Shown one piece after another: positions 22,401-31,056 of a stretch of DNA of 64,000 nucleotides. Made by a program: the position numbers and the translations under genes. The notes under the pieces are model-generated. The model was not told the origin of the DNA and made no database searches. It was given only the letters and a program-made list of their open reading frames with translations. The DNA is taken from assembly GCA_029990175.1 (NCBI GenBank), contig JARKIP010000035.1, positions 37,214,001 through 37,278,000 of the forward strand, written 5' to 3'. This DNA comes from Petunia secreta. Its lineage: Eukaryota; Streptophyta; Magnoliopsida; Solanales; Solanaceae. Each line of letters opens with the position of its first letter. Position 1 is the first letter of the stretch.

Positions 22401-24349
22401 AATCTCTTCCCTTCATGTTTGACCGTGTAAGTATTGACACGACCATCATGCACCACTTGCCTATCAAATTGCCATGGCCTCCCTAAGAGTAGGTGGCATG
22501 CTTGCATAGGCACAACGTCGAACAAATGCTCATCAACATAACTACCCATTCTAAACTTGATCATGGCTTGTTTCATCACCTTAAGCTCTCCACATTCACT
22601 AAGCCATTGTAACCGGTAAGGTTTAGGATGCTTCATGGTAGTCAACTTCAATTGAGCCACTAGTGATTGACTCACTACATTTGCACAACTTCCGGAATCA
22701 ATTATCATAGAGCAAACAACATCTTTGACCCGGCACCTAGCATGGAAAAGATTTTCCCTTTGCAAGGTTTCACTATCTTCCACAATCATAGCTCCTAGGC
22801 TCCGTCTCACAACCAAGAAAGTATGAGGATCCTCCTCCTCCATCGTATCATCAAGCAAATCATTCTCCTCTACTCCCTCATCTCCCTCTACTCCCTCTAC
22901 TCCCTCATCCTCCGATTCACTCTCTTTCTCATATGCATCATTGCCAACAACAATCATGGTCCTCTTTGTAGGACATTCCCTAGCGAAGTGACCATACCCC
23001 TTGCACTTGTGGCATTGTATTGAAGAAGAAGTAGGAGCATGTAGTTGAGTTTTAGAGTTACCTCCCACATTAGGTGTGTTCTTCTCATACGGCCTTTTCA
23101 CATCCTTGGTAGCATTTGCACCACTTGTTCCACTTGCACTTGGGAACCTTGCATTTGTGGTAGGAGGCTTCCAATCCTTTGGTTTGCTTGTTGGAGTAGG
23201 AGTGCTACTCTTGTAGCGGAGAGATTTCTCCTCCTTGAGCCATTTCTCGGCCTCAACCGCATCTTCACATAGCTTGTAATGATCATCATATTTGTGGAAC
23301 TTCAATTGTGAAGCTATGTCTCGGTTCAAGCCCCCTTTGAAACGGATCATGGCCGTCTCATTGTCTTCATCATCCAAGTCTAGAGTCATCCGGACTTGTT
23401 CAAACTCATTGAAGTACTCCCCAACCGACTTGGAACCTTGTTTCAATTCATAGAGACGCTTTTGTTGGTCCACTCGGTATTGGTTAGTCAAGTACTTTTC
23501 ATCCATCACACGGATCAACTCACCCCAAGTAAGATTAAGAACCATCCCCATCCTCCTTCTATTCCTCTTTACCGACTCCCACCATGTAGAAGCAAAGGAC
23601 TCAAAGGTAGAGATAGCATACTTAGTCTTCTTCAATTCGGGCATGTCATTGGTGTCAAATATACGTTCCATGGACAACTTCCAATCAAGGTACTCCACCG
23701 GATCACTACTCCCTTTGAAAGGAGGAATAGTAATCTTCACACTATTAAGATTGTTGTTGTTGTCACGACCCCCTTGGAATGGCTCCAGTTGGCCTCCTTG
23801 GTGATCATCATAAGCAACATAGTCCCTTCTAACATTCCTCCCTCCATATCCTAAGGGTGGCCCTCGACCTCGGCCTCTACCCCGATCCACATTTCGACCC
23901 CAATTCATAGCTCGCCTTGGTTGAAAGTGATCATCATACCCATACACATTGTCATCATAATCAACTTCCTCCCCTTCTTGAGCCTCAACAACTTGCTCAA
24001 GAGGTTGCACATTTCGGACGGGTCTTGGTAGTGGAAAGTTTCTTGGAGGATTGTCTAAGATACGGGGAATGCCCGTTCGTTCAACTCTCTCTCGGTCCTC
24101 CTTCACCCGTTGTTGATTGAGCAATTCAACAACTTGCTCCGGGGTAAAAGTAGGACTACTTGAGCCTTCACCGGTCTCAATTTGGACACTCGGGGTCCCC
24201 TTTTCAATTGGGACACTCGGGGTCCCATGTTCTCCTTGGGTACTTGAAGCACCCTTTTCAAGTGACTCAATCCGTCGAGTCATAACATCCATCTTGGCAA
24301 GAAGGCTAGCCAAGGCCTCCTTGATGAAATCTTGACCTTCGTCGGCCAT
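19238..24349 (-). CDS. Gag-Pol polyprotein of element E
   Basis: 1703 codons, start ATG at 24349 (MADEGQDF), chosen over an upstream in-frame ATG (24373) because it follows the TGTAG/GTAC junction shared by all families. Approximate residues: helical gag start 1-50; RG-rich tract GRGRGRGPP near 165; capsid-like ITIPPFKGSSDPVEYLDWK near 205; CCHC knuckle CHKCKGYGHFAREC near 450; retropepsin IDSGSC near 550; RT with YFDDILIYS near 930; RNase H ECDASGVGIGG and SDHESLKHL; integrase zinc finger (HCGGLMGH...CNSCLECK) near 1265; core SMDFVMGLP and SDRDTKF (about 1328-1395); C-terminal GPFQVLSKINNNAYVVDLP; then ISRTKSSQEGEDDAGQ and FTRSQAK in the LTR. No chromodomain recognised. All key residues are present, so it is likely active or recently so. 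Confidence 0.95.
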   Translation of the reverse strand: MADEGQDFIKEALASLLAKMDVMTRRIESLEKGASSTQGEHGTPSVPIEKGTPSVQIETGEGSSSPTFTPEQVVELLNQQRVKEDRERVERTGIPRILDNPPRNFPLPRPVRNVQPLEQVVEAQEGEEVDYDDNVYGYDDHFQPRRAMNWGRNVDRGRGRGRGPPLGYGGRNVRRDYVAYDDHQGGQLEPFQGGRDNNNNLNSVKITIPPFKGSSDPVEYLDWKLSMERIFDTNDMPELKKTKYAISTFESFASTWWESVKRNRRRMGMVLNLTWGELIRVMDEKYLTNQYRVDQQKRLYELKQGSKSVGEYFNEFEQVRMTLDLDDEDNETAMIRFKGGLNRDIASQLKFHKYDDHYKLCEDAVEAEKWLKEEKSLRYKSSTPTPTSKPKDWKPPTTNARFPSASGTSGANATKDVKRPYEKNTPNVGGNSKTQLHAPTSSSIQCHKCKGYGHFARECPTKRTMIVVGNDAYEKESESEDEGVEGVEGDEGVEENDLLDDTMEEEDPHTFLVVRRSLGAMIVEDSETLQRENLFHARCRVKDVVCSMIIDSGSCANVVSQSLVAQLKLTTMKHPKPYRLQWLSECGELKVMKQAMIKFRMGSYVDEHLFDVVPMQACHLLLGRPWQFDRQVVHDGRVNTYTVKHEGKRFVLKPLTPKQVSDDYKKMKELREVAKAKSLIETSPLSKSMVAIPPASSTGGMCAMMQPGELLKGNDGTKFLLCLVHKGMILNSNCEFSSSPMPSALKNVLEDFGDMFPDEMPDGLPPLRGIEHQIDFIPGSQIPNKPAYRSNPEDTRELQKQVDDLLSKGLVRESLSPCAVPVILVPKKDGTWRMCVDCRAVNKITVKYRHPIPRLDDMLDELSGSCVFSKIDLRSGYHQIRMKPGDEWKTAFKTKFGLYEWLVMPFGLSNAPSTFMRLMNHVLKSFINKFVVVYFDDILIYSKTMNEHVDHLRQVLDALRAEKLYANFKKCAFGVDKVVFLGFVVSAQGVEVDESKVEAIRDWPTPTTVTQVRSFHGLASFYRRFVRDFSSIAAPLTELVKKDQPFVWGEPQEKAFLELKGRLSTAPLLQLPDFGKAFEVECDASGVGIGGVLMQDSKPIAYFSEKLKGASLNYSTYDKELYALVRALAHWQHYLWPREFVIKSDHESLKHLRGQEKLNKRHAKWVEFIESFPYVIQYKKGKDNVVADALSRKFTLATILTSKLMGFESIKLMYAHDPKLKSVLDTLEKGERIEKYQWVNGYIFKNGKVCIPESSWRELLVREAHCGGLMGHFGRDKTLAILREQFHWPKMGTHVEKLCNSCLECKVAKSKSNSHGLYTPLPVPTSPWLDISMDFVMGLPRTRGGHDSIYVVVDRFSKMAHFIPCRKCDDAQHVATLFIDNILKLHGVPQTIVSDRDTKFLSHFWRSLWGALGTKLLFSSSHHPQTDGQTEVVNRTLGALLRAMTRGKGGTWIDKLPLMEFAYNRTVHRMIGMTPFECVYGFNPLIPLDLTPLPREMVVNFEGKARAKAMMELHAKAKKNLEEAYAKVASKKNKGRKKVELKKGDYVWVHFRKERFPNLRKGKLAPRGDGPFQVLSKINNNAYVVDLPSEYQVSNTFNVCDLVPLDVGNEGVVNDDASISRTKSSQEGEDDAGQSTTRRPFTRSQAKDVQEAHLHLVRKGLEEGSDWKPFRVLKLGLTPKEGGTPAELGAPPSPGAPPRELTA

Positions 24350-25595
24350 TGTACCTACAAACAAAGAAAACAAGAGTTAGTTAAAACACCTCACTCGCTC
24401 CCTCACTTGTGTTCACTCGGATCACTCTTTTGGGTGGCGGTGGATATTTCACTCAACTTGCAGTCCCAAGCTTCACGTAGATGATTAGCAACTCCTCAAC
24501 TCAACTAAACTATTCACGAGTCACGCACACTCCGGGGTGAGTGGAGTTAATGGGACTCAATGAACGCTAGGCACTTTGAAGTATAGGACTTGAGTTAAAA
24601 GATTCTACGCTTTTCCTTGGAATTCTACTCTCCTTGCTAGGCACGAATCACTTAAGAGCAATCAAAGGGTTAGCACTATTCAAGTAGATCGGTTACTCAA
24701 ATTAGTACTAACTAGATGTTATGTTATCAAACAAAGGGAAATACCTACGAAAATCTACCCGAAACAATGCGTTCAGCACTCAGGAGGGGCGCCTGAAACT
24801 CAGGTGGGGCGCCTGGGTTGTGCTGTGTTCCAGGCGGGGCGCCTGGGTCTAGGCGGGGCGCCTGGGACTTAGGCAGTAGACAAGTCAGGCGGGGCGCCTG
24901 GCTTAGGCGGGGCGCCTAGCCTGAAGCTTTTTCCAACTCGTTCCAAACTCGTTTCAAGTCGATTTTCAAGCCTCAAATCCGATGTTTTCAACTTGTTTTC
25001 ACAATCCAATGATACCCAAAGTTGTGTTTGATCTTCCTTAGCAAAACCCAATCAAATTTTCAATCAAACAATCAATCAAATCAGGGTTCAATCTCAAGAA
25101 CTCAAGAACACAAGGGTTTAACAAAAGGGTTTCAACAAGGATTGTGATTCATCAAAGAAGGTGTTATATATGTTCAAATCCCACAAAATTGGTACCGAAT
25201 TGTTTGTATTTCAATGAAGATCAATCCCCAATAACAAGTTTTCAATCAAGCATCAATCCAACCCAAGAATCAAGCCAAAATTCACCAAGAACAAGTTCTT
25301 CAAGGGTTTAAGGGGTTTTGGGGTTTCAATTTTTCAAACTTCACCAATTCCAACAATTTTGGTACTCAAGTAACGGGAAATCAATCACGATCAAGAATCC
25401 ACAACACCCATATCATAAATCATCCAAATCAACAAGTAACACCAAATTTTGTAATTTTCAATTTTTCAATTTTTTTGTAATTTTCTCCTTTCTAATAACT
25501 TCAACAACAAGAAAAACTAAAGAAGATACTAGGCACGAAGAATCAAGGGTCGGGGGTTTGTAGAAACAAAACCCGAGCCTTGCTCTGATACCAAA
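24350..25595 (-). other. Leader of element E
   Basis: In transcript order: PBS 25593-25582, A/T-rich leader with short repeats, array of GGGGCGCCTGG palindromes at about 24922-24783 (same type as its LTR), conserved hairpin 24711-24670, splice-like pair GTGAGG (24406) to TGTAG (24355). No gene supported. Confidence 0.82.
24670..24711 (-). promoter_or_regulatory. Conserved leader hairpin (element E)
   Basis: Outer stem TTAGTACT/AGTGCTAA (one U-G), inner stem GAGTA/TACTT (one G-U), loop ACCGATC, internal loop 5x4. It lies 321 nt before the gag ATG. Confidence 0.7.
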
Positions 25596-26385
25596 TGATG
25601 TAGGAAATCAAACGCGGAAAGTAAAAGATAAAGAACGAGACGTAACTCGATCTCTAATCCCAAGTAGCAACGGAGAACTTGTTCCGCTACACCCCGAGAG
25701 AAGGACAAGAACACCTACGCTATGCAACTACCCTCGAGCTGACGCGAGCACGCAAGTAGAATGGTCGGAGAGGAAGAGTATTCATCTAGATCCGCTAGAA
25801 GACATACAAGTCCAAGATCAAAGGGTTTCATTCAATACCAAGAGCCATGCTCATGTTCAATGTTCAACATTCATCAATATCAATAATAAGCTAAGTGTAA
25901 AATAAGCTAGGCTTGGGTATTTATAGTGTTTTCCCAAGCTTACACAAAGACTTAATTACCCTTACTAATAAGGTTCACCAAATAAGCCACGTAGGGCAAA
26001 ACAGTCAAAGAAACATAAATTCAGTAGCTAGGAGGGGCGCCTGGGGCTGGGAGGGGCGCCTGGAATGTGCTGAAGCCAGGCGGGGCGCCTGGATCTAGGC
26101 GGGGCGCCTGGCTTGGCCTTCAGCTAGGCTGGGCGCCTGATGCTAGGCGGGGCGCCTGGGCCTTAGGCAGTGAGCTCCCTAGGCGGGGCGCCTGGGCTAG
26201 GCGGGGCGCCTAGCTCTGCTGGAGTCCCTCCTTCCTTAGGCGTGAGGCCTAGTTTGAGCACTCGGAATGGCTTCCAATCGCTTCCTTCTTCAAGGCCCTT
26301 CCTCACCAAGTGTAAATGCGCTTCTTGGACATCCTTGGCTTGGCTCCGAGTGAATGGTCGTCTTGTGGTGGATTGCCCGGCATCA
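25596..26385 (-). repeat. 5' LTR of element E
   Basis: 790 bp; palindrome array at about 26034-26215; second TSD copy tatac at 26386-26390. It differs from the other LTR only at 25741 by eye. Confidence 0.93.
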
Positions 26386-26390
26386 TATAC

Positions 26391-27110
26391 ACCTTTGGGT
26401 ATCGTTGGTTTTGTGTTTCGGGTTGATATCGAGCCAAAGTTTTGGCCAAAATCGCCAAAAAACCCGTTTTTGAGCTGCTGTGAAATCGCAGAAATTAACC
26501 CTTCGCGATCGCGAAGAGCAATTTCGCGATAGCGAAGAGCAAAATTATTTTTTGAAAAATTAACCCTTCGCGATCGCGCGCGTCTGGTCGCGATAGCGAA
26601 GAACAAAAAAATTTCAGAATTCCAGTTTTGGGACAGAATGTTCGCAACGGCTTCCGAACAGTTTCCAAACATCATGACTCCAATTGGACCATTAAATATG
26701 ATGAGTTTGTAGATCACAAACAAAATTTCATCCGATTCCAAATCCGTTTGGTGCCGATTCGAGTCGAATCTTTTGTGTCCCGTTTTCTACCGTACCTCTT
26801 GGTTAGTGTTTTGAAGGTAATTGGCCTACTTGAAAGACACTAATCCTTTAGCGTATTAGGTATTCGTGCGTAGAGGAGATTAGAATTCAAAGAAGAGTCG
26901 TAGAACTCCTTTTGGCCTCAAGTGCGCACTTAAAATAGCCGTCCGTACATAGAGTCTCATTAATTCCACTCCGAACTTTAACTTGGACATGCTAGTTGTG
27001 ATTACCTTGGTTCCCAAGTTGATAAGGCCTCGCTCTTGAGTGTACATATATTGAGTGATACACGTGAGGGAGTGACTTTTGGGAGGTTTTGTTCTTTGGT
27101 GATTGCAACA
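26391..27110 (+). other. Leader of element C, second part
   Basis: It resumes after E and its TSD. Palindrome array at about 26503-26602 (TTCGCGATCGCGAAG and the GCGATAGCG variant), hairpin 26803-26843, GTGAGGG donor-like motif at 27064, then the ATG at 27111. Confidence 0.82.
26803..26843 (+). promoter_or_regulatory. Conserved leader hairpin (element C)
   Basis: Same fold and sequence as in D: TTAGTGTT/GACACTAA, AGGTA/TACTT, loop ATTGGCC. 268 nt before the ATG at 27111. Confidence 0.75.
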
Positions 27111-30100
27111 ATGTCGGATAATGATGAATGTGGGGATTATGGCTCATGTGGCGATGATGCGAGTTGCTATGACTCGTATGGTGAAGATGGAGACTATGGT
27201 TCCTTTGATGAGGATGATGGCCATTACTATGATGATGGAAACCATGGCTCCTATGAAGATGAAGCGGTTCACTATGATGATCGTGAGGTTGATGACGACT
27301 ATGAAGCCCATGAAGATGAATTTGATGAATCTAATGCTTCTAGTCAAGAACCCGAGAATGGTGACGCTTCAAGGTACATTAATCCTACTTACTCTTCTTG
27401 TGATGAATTAGAGCATTATAGTGACATAGATAGGGATGATGATGTTGAACATATGGGTTATTCTTATGCATCTTCTCTTAGTGTTGCTAATGGTGTCCAA
27501 GGGAGTAGTAGAGTACCTCCCATTAGTATGGGAGGTGGTGGTGGTTGTTCCATGGGGAAGGAGAAGCTTGCATCTTCTAGGTACGCTAGGCGACCTAATG
27601 CTTCTAATTCCCATGTGGAGGTTGGTTTGAGAGATGGTGTTGCTTTTGCTACAAAGGGGATGTATGCCGTGAGGGGCGTGGATGGTTGTAGTAGGAGTAG
27701 TGCTATGGGCTATGGAACCAAGGCGAGAGGCACTTATGGGTTCCATGGCAAGGTTCCTTCCTTGACTTCCAACAACATTGCTAATGTTGGGAGAGTGACG
27801 GGAAGTGGAGGTTGTTCTAGTGGTGTTGCCACTAGTGGAGGGATAAGGAAGACCCAAGTTGTTGGTGTTGACACTTGTGGGCATCCAAATTCTCATTTGG
27901 GTGCCAATGTGCAAGACTTGGGTAGATGTAGGTTCGTTGTTGAGGTAGATGGTATTGGAGGATACTTGCTCAAAATTGGTGGTACCGATGCCAATTGTAT
28001 TAGCACCTCTTTGGTTGATAGGCTTAGGATACCGTGCCACAAGCTAGAGCATCCTTATGAGTATGATGGAGTGTGGGTTTCTAAGGAGGCTCGGGTACTC
28101 ATATCTCATGGGAGTTATAGATGCTATGTGTGGTGTGACGTGTATCCCATGCGTCATGTTGATGTGTGGATGGGTGAGCCGTGGTTGGAGGGGAAGAGGG
28201 TGCAATATAGTGCGGTGAAGGGTGCATATCTTGTGGGCGTAGGGCAAAGAGTCTATGACTTTGTGCCTCACCGGGCGAAGAGCCAAGTGCCTACTAGTGC
28301 GCTTTCTTTGGCTATGCAAAGGAGCAAGGAGCAAGAACTTCATTCCATGGTTGACAATGTGCAAACAAGAAGTCCTACAAACACAAGCAATGGTGGGACA
28401 TGTGCTAGAAAAGGGTTGATAGACATCAACAAGGTGAACCCAAAACCACAAGTTTCAATTCCAAGTGGTTCACCAACGAAGAAGAAGGAGACATCAAGTG
28501 ATGAGTCTCCTAGTCCTAGATTCCGGGTTGACGTGAAGAGTCCACCTACTCCGGCTATGGGTATTCTTGGGCCTCGTCCCAATTCGCCCGAATTTGAGAG
28601 ACAAAAGATAGAGAGGAGTAAGGGAGTGACCGGTGACATTCCTCGAGTGGAAAAAGGAGAGGATGTGTTGAGTGATGTGAGCGGGATGTCACCACCCGAA
28701 TCTACACCTAGCCTTGAAAGAAAAATGAGGGAAAAGAAAGAGGGAAAAAAGAGTGAGGACACCACTTATTCTAACCTTAACCCTTTATCTTTTTCTTCTA
28801 CTTGTGTGAGTACTTGTGTAGGTATTCTTGGAGGCAAACCGATGGAGCCTCAACCATGTTCCGAGATGGAAAGACAAGGTGAAGGAGATGCCGAATGCGA
28901 GCTACAAGGCGGAGGCGTTCATGACACTTCAAAGGTATGTGTTAGTTCTTCCTCCCTTGAGCATGATACTTCCTTGTCTTGTGATGTTGCTTGTAACAAC
29001 TCTATGCTAGTTGATGATTTGCATGAGTATAATGTGTTTGCAACTAGTGTAGAGCCTTCGGGTCAACTTGTGTGTGAAATTGAACCACTAGTTGAGAGGG
29101 TTGAAACGCCACATCATGATGTGAGCTCGGTTTTCATTGAACCTCTCTTTAGTGAGAATGTTGAAGTTGACCTTGTTTGTGAACCTTGTTATGACACCCC
29201 ACCCATATTTGATAAAGGAGAAGATGAATTGCATGATGATCTTATTCTTCCCTTTGATTGCTTCATTGATAATGGTGGTCTCATGTGTCGTAGTGAGGGT
29301 GGATTTGACCTTGAGGAGTCTCTTGAATGTGAGATGGATCGATTTATTTTCGATGACTCCTCGAGTGAGAGTGAAAGACCTAGTCTTGATTCTATGCTTT
29401 TGCGTAACCATGAATTTGAGGTGCATGCCTTTACATTTCTATTGTTTGAAGGCAATCTCATTTGTGGTGGTGAATTGTATCGGACTAGAGTCGATAGTAG
29501 AGTCGAACCTCCATGGTTTGTAAAGTTAGGCGCTATGGATGATCCGACGTTTGGAACTCCAAGTGAGGAGAGTAGCCTTGATATTGGTCGTGTTGACCTT
29601 TCTTCTAGTGGTCCTAGCCTTCATTGTGTGGACTATAATGATGAAGAACCTATTTTGGAGACTTTCCTTTGGAGTTTGCCTAGTGAGGGGGATTGTCTTG
29701 GAGTTGATTTGGGAGGTGAGGAGGTATCCCTCGGTGTGTGTAAGAATGCTCTTAAGAAGGGGAGTGGAGTAGTTGATGTTAGTTGTGAATTGAACTATTT
29801 TACTTACTCCATCCCATATGTTGAGCACACCTTGAGTGATGGACATACCAAAGCCAATGTGTCACTTTGTGATAGAATTGATTTGAAGGCTTGGTGTGAT
29901 GGTGGGCTTAGGGGTCGTGGGGAATCTAATTGCTACATGCATATCCTTGATCTCTTTGCTTGTTTTGAAAATGAGTGCTTGTTCTTGTCGGGCCAAGACT
30001 ATGTTGTCTCCTTTGGGGACATAAGCTTTTTCATAGGAATTGATGCTTGGCTCTATCACAAGAGTGTGTTTTCCACACCACTTGCACTTATCCTTGTTAA

Positions 30101-30116
30101 GCTAACCTACTTGTGA
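27111..30116 (+). CDS. Non-autonomous element protein of C (best intact copy)
   Basis: About 1001 codons from the ATG at 27111 (MSDNDECGDYGSC). I recognise no host family. Visible regions: residues about 1-110, acidic and Tyr/Gly-rich (GDDASCYDSYGEDGDYGS); about 140-170, GGGGGCSMGKEKL with a basic RYARRPN stretch; about 270-420, a domain aligning with the retropepsin of the autonomous partners, but with KIGGTDANCIS for IDSGSCANVVS and CDVYPMRHVDVWMGEPWL for FDVVPMQACHLLLGRPWQ, so the catalytic Asp is gone; a Ser/Pro/Lys linker with PRPNSPEFERQKIER; then an accessory module with CEPCYDTPPIFDKGEDEL, PPWFVKLG and DAWLYHKSVFSTPL. No CCHC knuckle, RT or integrase. It may be a structural or packaging factor; function unknown. 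Confidence 0.85.
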   Translation: MSDNDECGDYGSCGDDASCYDSYGEDGDYGSFDEDDGHYYDDGNHGSYEDEAVHYDDREVDDDYEAHEDEFDESNASSQEPENGDASRYINPTYSSCDELEHYSDIDRDDDVEHMGYSYASSLSVANGVQGSSRVPPISMGGGGGCSMGKEKLASSRYARRPNASNSHVEVGLRDGVAFATKGMYAVRGVDGCSRSSAMGYGTKARGTYGFHGKVPSLTSNNIANVGRVTGSGGCSSGVATSGGIRKTQVVGVDTCGHPNSHLGANVQDLGRCRFVVEVDGIGGYLLKIGGTDANCISTSLVDRLRIPCHKLEHPYEYDGVWVSKEARVLISHGSYRCYVWCDVYPMRHVDVWMGEPWLEGKRVQYSAVKGAYLVGVGQRVYDFVPHRAKSQVPTSALSLAMQRSKEQELHSMVDNVQTRSPTNTSNGGTCARKGLIDINKVNPKPQVSIPSGSPTKKKETSSDESPSPRFRVDVKSPPTPAMGILGPRPNSPEFERQKIERSKGVTGDIPRVEKGEDVLSDVSGMSPPESTPSLERKMREKKEGKKSEDTTYSNLNPLSFSSTCVSTCVGILGGKPMEPQPCSEMERQGEGDAECELQGGGVHDTSKVCVSSSSLEHDTSLSCDVACNNSMLVDDLHEYNVFATSVEPSGQLVCEIEPLVERVETPHHDVSSVFIEPLFSENVEVDLVCEPCYDTPPIFDKGEDELHDDLILPFDCFIDNGGLMCRSEGGFDLEESLECEMDRFIFDDSSSESERPSLDSMLLRNHEFEVHAFTFLLFEGNLICGGELYRTRVDSRVEPPWFVKLGAMDDPTFGTPSEESSLDIGRVDLSSSGPSLHCVDYNDEEPILETFLWSLPSEGDCLGVDLGGEEVSLGVCKNALKKGSGVVDVSCELNYFTYSIPYVEHTLSDGHTKANVSLCDRIDLKAWCDGGLRGRGESNCYMHILDLFACFENECLFLSGQDYVVSFGDISFFIGIDAWLYHKSVFSTPLALILVKLTYL

Positions 30117-30201
30117 AGTAGGACGTTTTGGTTGTGCTTGCTTTGATTGTAGGTTTTGATGGTTCGATTTCGAGGACGAAATCCTTTCAAGAAGGGGAGG
30201 A

Positions 30202-31051
30202 TGATGCAATATAAAATGGCCTAAACGACAACCATCAAAAGCCAAGCTCGAGTGCACAACGGATACGAGTCAAGGCCTCCGGGAACGTCTTGGAAGATCA
30301 TGCATTGGAGCGCCGAGGACGGAGGAAACAGGGCAGGAAAACAGGCAGCCCAAAACAGGGCAAAACAGGGGAGCACACTGGGAGCTCACTGCCTGAGGAA
30401 GAACAAGTGTTCTTCGCGATCGCGACCATGTCTCACGCGATCGCGAAGAGGAATGGTTTGGTCTGCGCGACAGCGCCCCTTGAACGCGAAGGCGAAGGCA
30501 AAGATGGTAGAGATCGTGAGGCTGCTGAAGACTTGCGCGATCGCGAGCCTATTGGCGCGATCGCGATGTTCATTATTTTGCTCTGCGCGATCGCGATCCT
30601 CCCTAGCGCGATCGCGATGAAGAGAAGTTGAGCAGCGGACCAGAATCAGCTTCAAGGGCCATTTTTGTCCATTTTGAGTGTAAATGTATATATAGCACAA
30701 TTGCTCTTCATTTCATTAGTTTTTGGAGTTTTAGCTTGAATTGAATAGAGAGAAGAGAGAATTAGAGAAGGCCGAGCCTTTCTAGTCCGAAGCCCGAGGC
30801 TTCATGTATCTCATCGACTTGGAATCTATGGAGATTCACCACTAGCGTGAATTCCTTGTAAGGTTCGAGTTTCACTTTCTCCCTTTTGGATTATTAATTC
30901 ATGTCTTGAATTCATTAATCCGTTCTTTCTTCTCGTTTCTTGACTCCCCAATCCTTGTTTTCCCGATATCATTGATATCACCTATCTAGTTATTTGTCGC
31001 TTCCGCATATTTGTGTCGTTGTTTAGCTTCCGCGTATTTTGGGTTGCATCA
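30202..31051 (+). repeat. 3' LTR of element C
   Basis: 850 bp. It is the uninterrupted version of the 5' LTR and shows the palindrome that D destroyed. Six GCGATCGC octamers lie at about 30415-30618; TATATATA at 30687-30694. The second gaggt copy is at 31052-31056. Confidence 0.93.
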
Positions 31052-31056
31052 GAGGT

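Larger units (their letters stand above)
18671..26385 (-). mobile_element. Element E: apparently intact autonomous Ty3/gypsy retrotransposon
   Basis: 7715 bp on the minus strand, TSD tatac. The LTRs (18671-19460 and 25596-26385, 790 bp each) differ by one base that I can see (18816 a, 25741 g). PBS 25593-25582; polypurine tract just right of 19460. One uninterrupted gag-pol frame. This is the only element here with complete LTRs, leader and full-length coding capacity, so it is a possible source of trans-acting proteins. Confidence 0.94.
11683..31051 (+). mobile_element. Element C: non-autonomous element with intact reading frame, hosting D and E
   Basis: TSD gaggt. The 5' LTR is 11683-12044 plus 17798-18285 (D inside). 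The leader is 18286-18670 plus 26391-27110 (E inside). CDS 27111-30116, polypurine tract 30189-30201, 3' LTR 30202-31051. With D removed both LTRs are 850 bp and match closely by eye. The element carries no RT or integrase. Confidence 0.93.

Noticed and set aside
29000..30116. Accessory module as an envelope gene
   Set aside because: No signal peptide, no clear membrane anchor and no separate start; it is fused in frame to the upstream domains.
30415..30618. CRISPR-like array
   Set aside because: Repeat units are 8-13 bp palindromes with irregular spacing inside plant LTRs; no CRISPR spacing and no cas genes.
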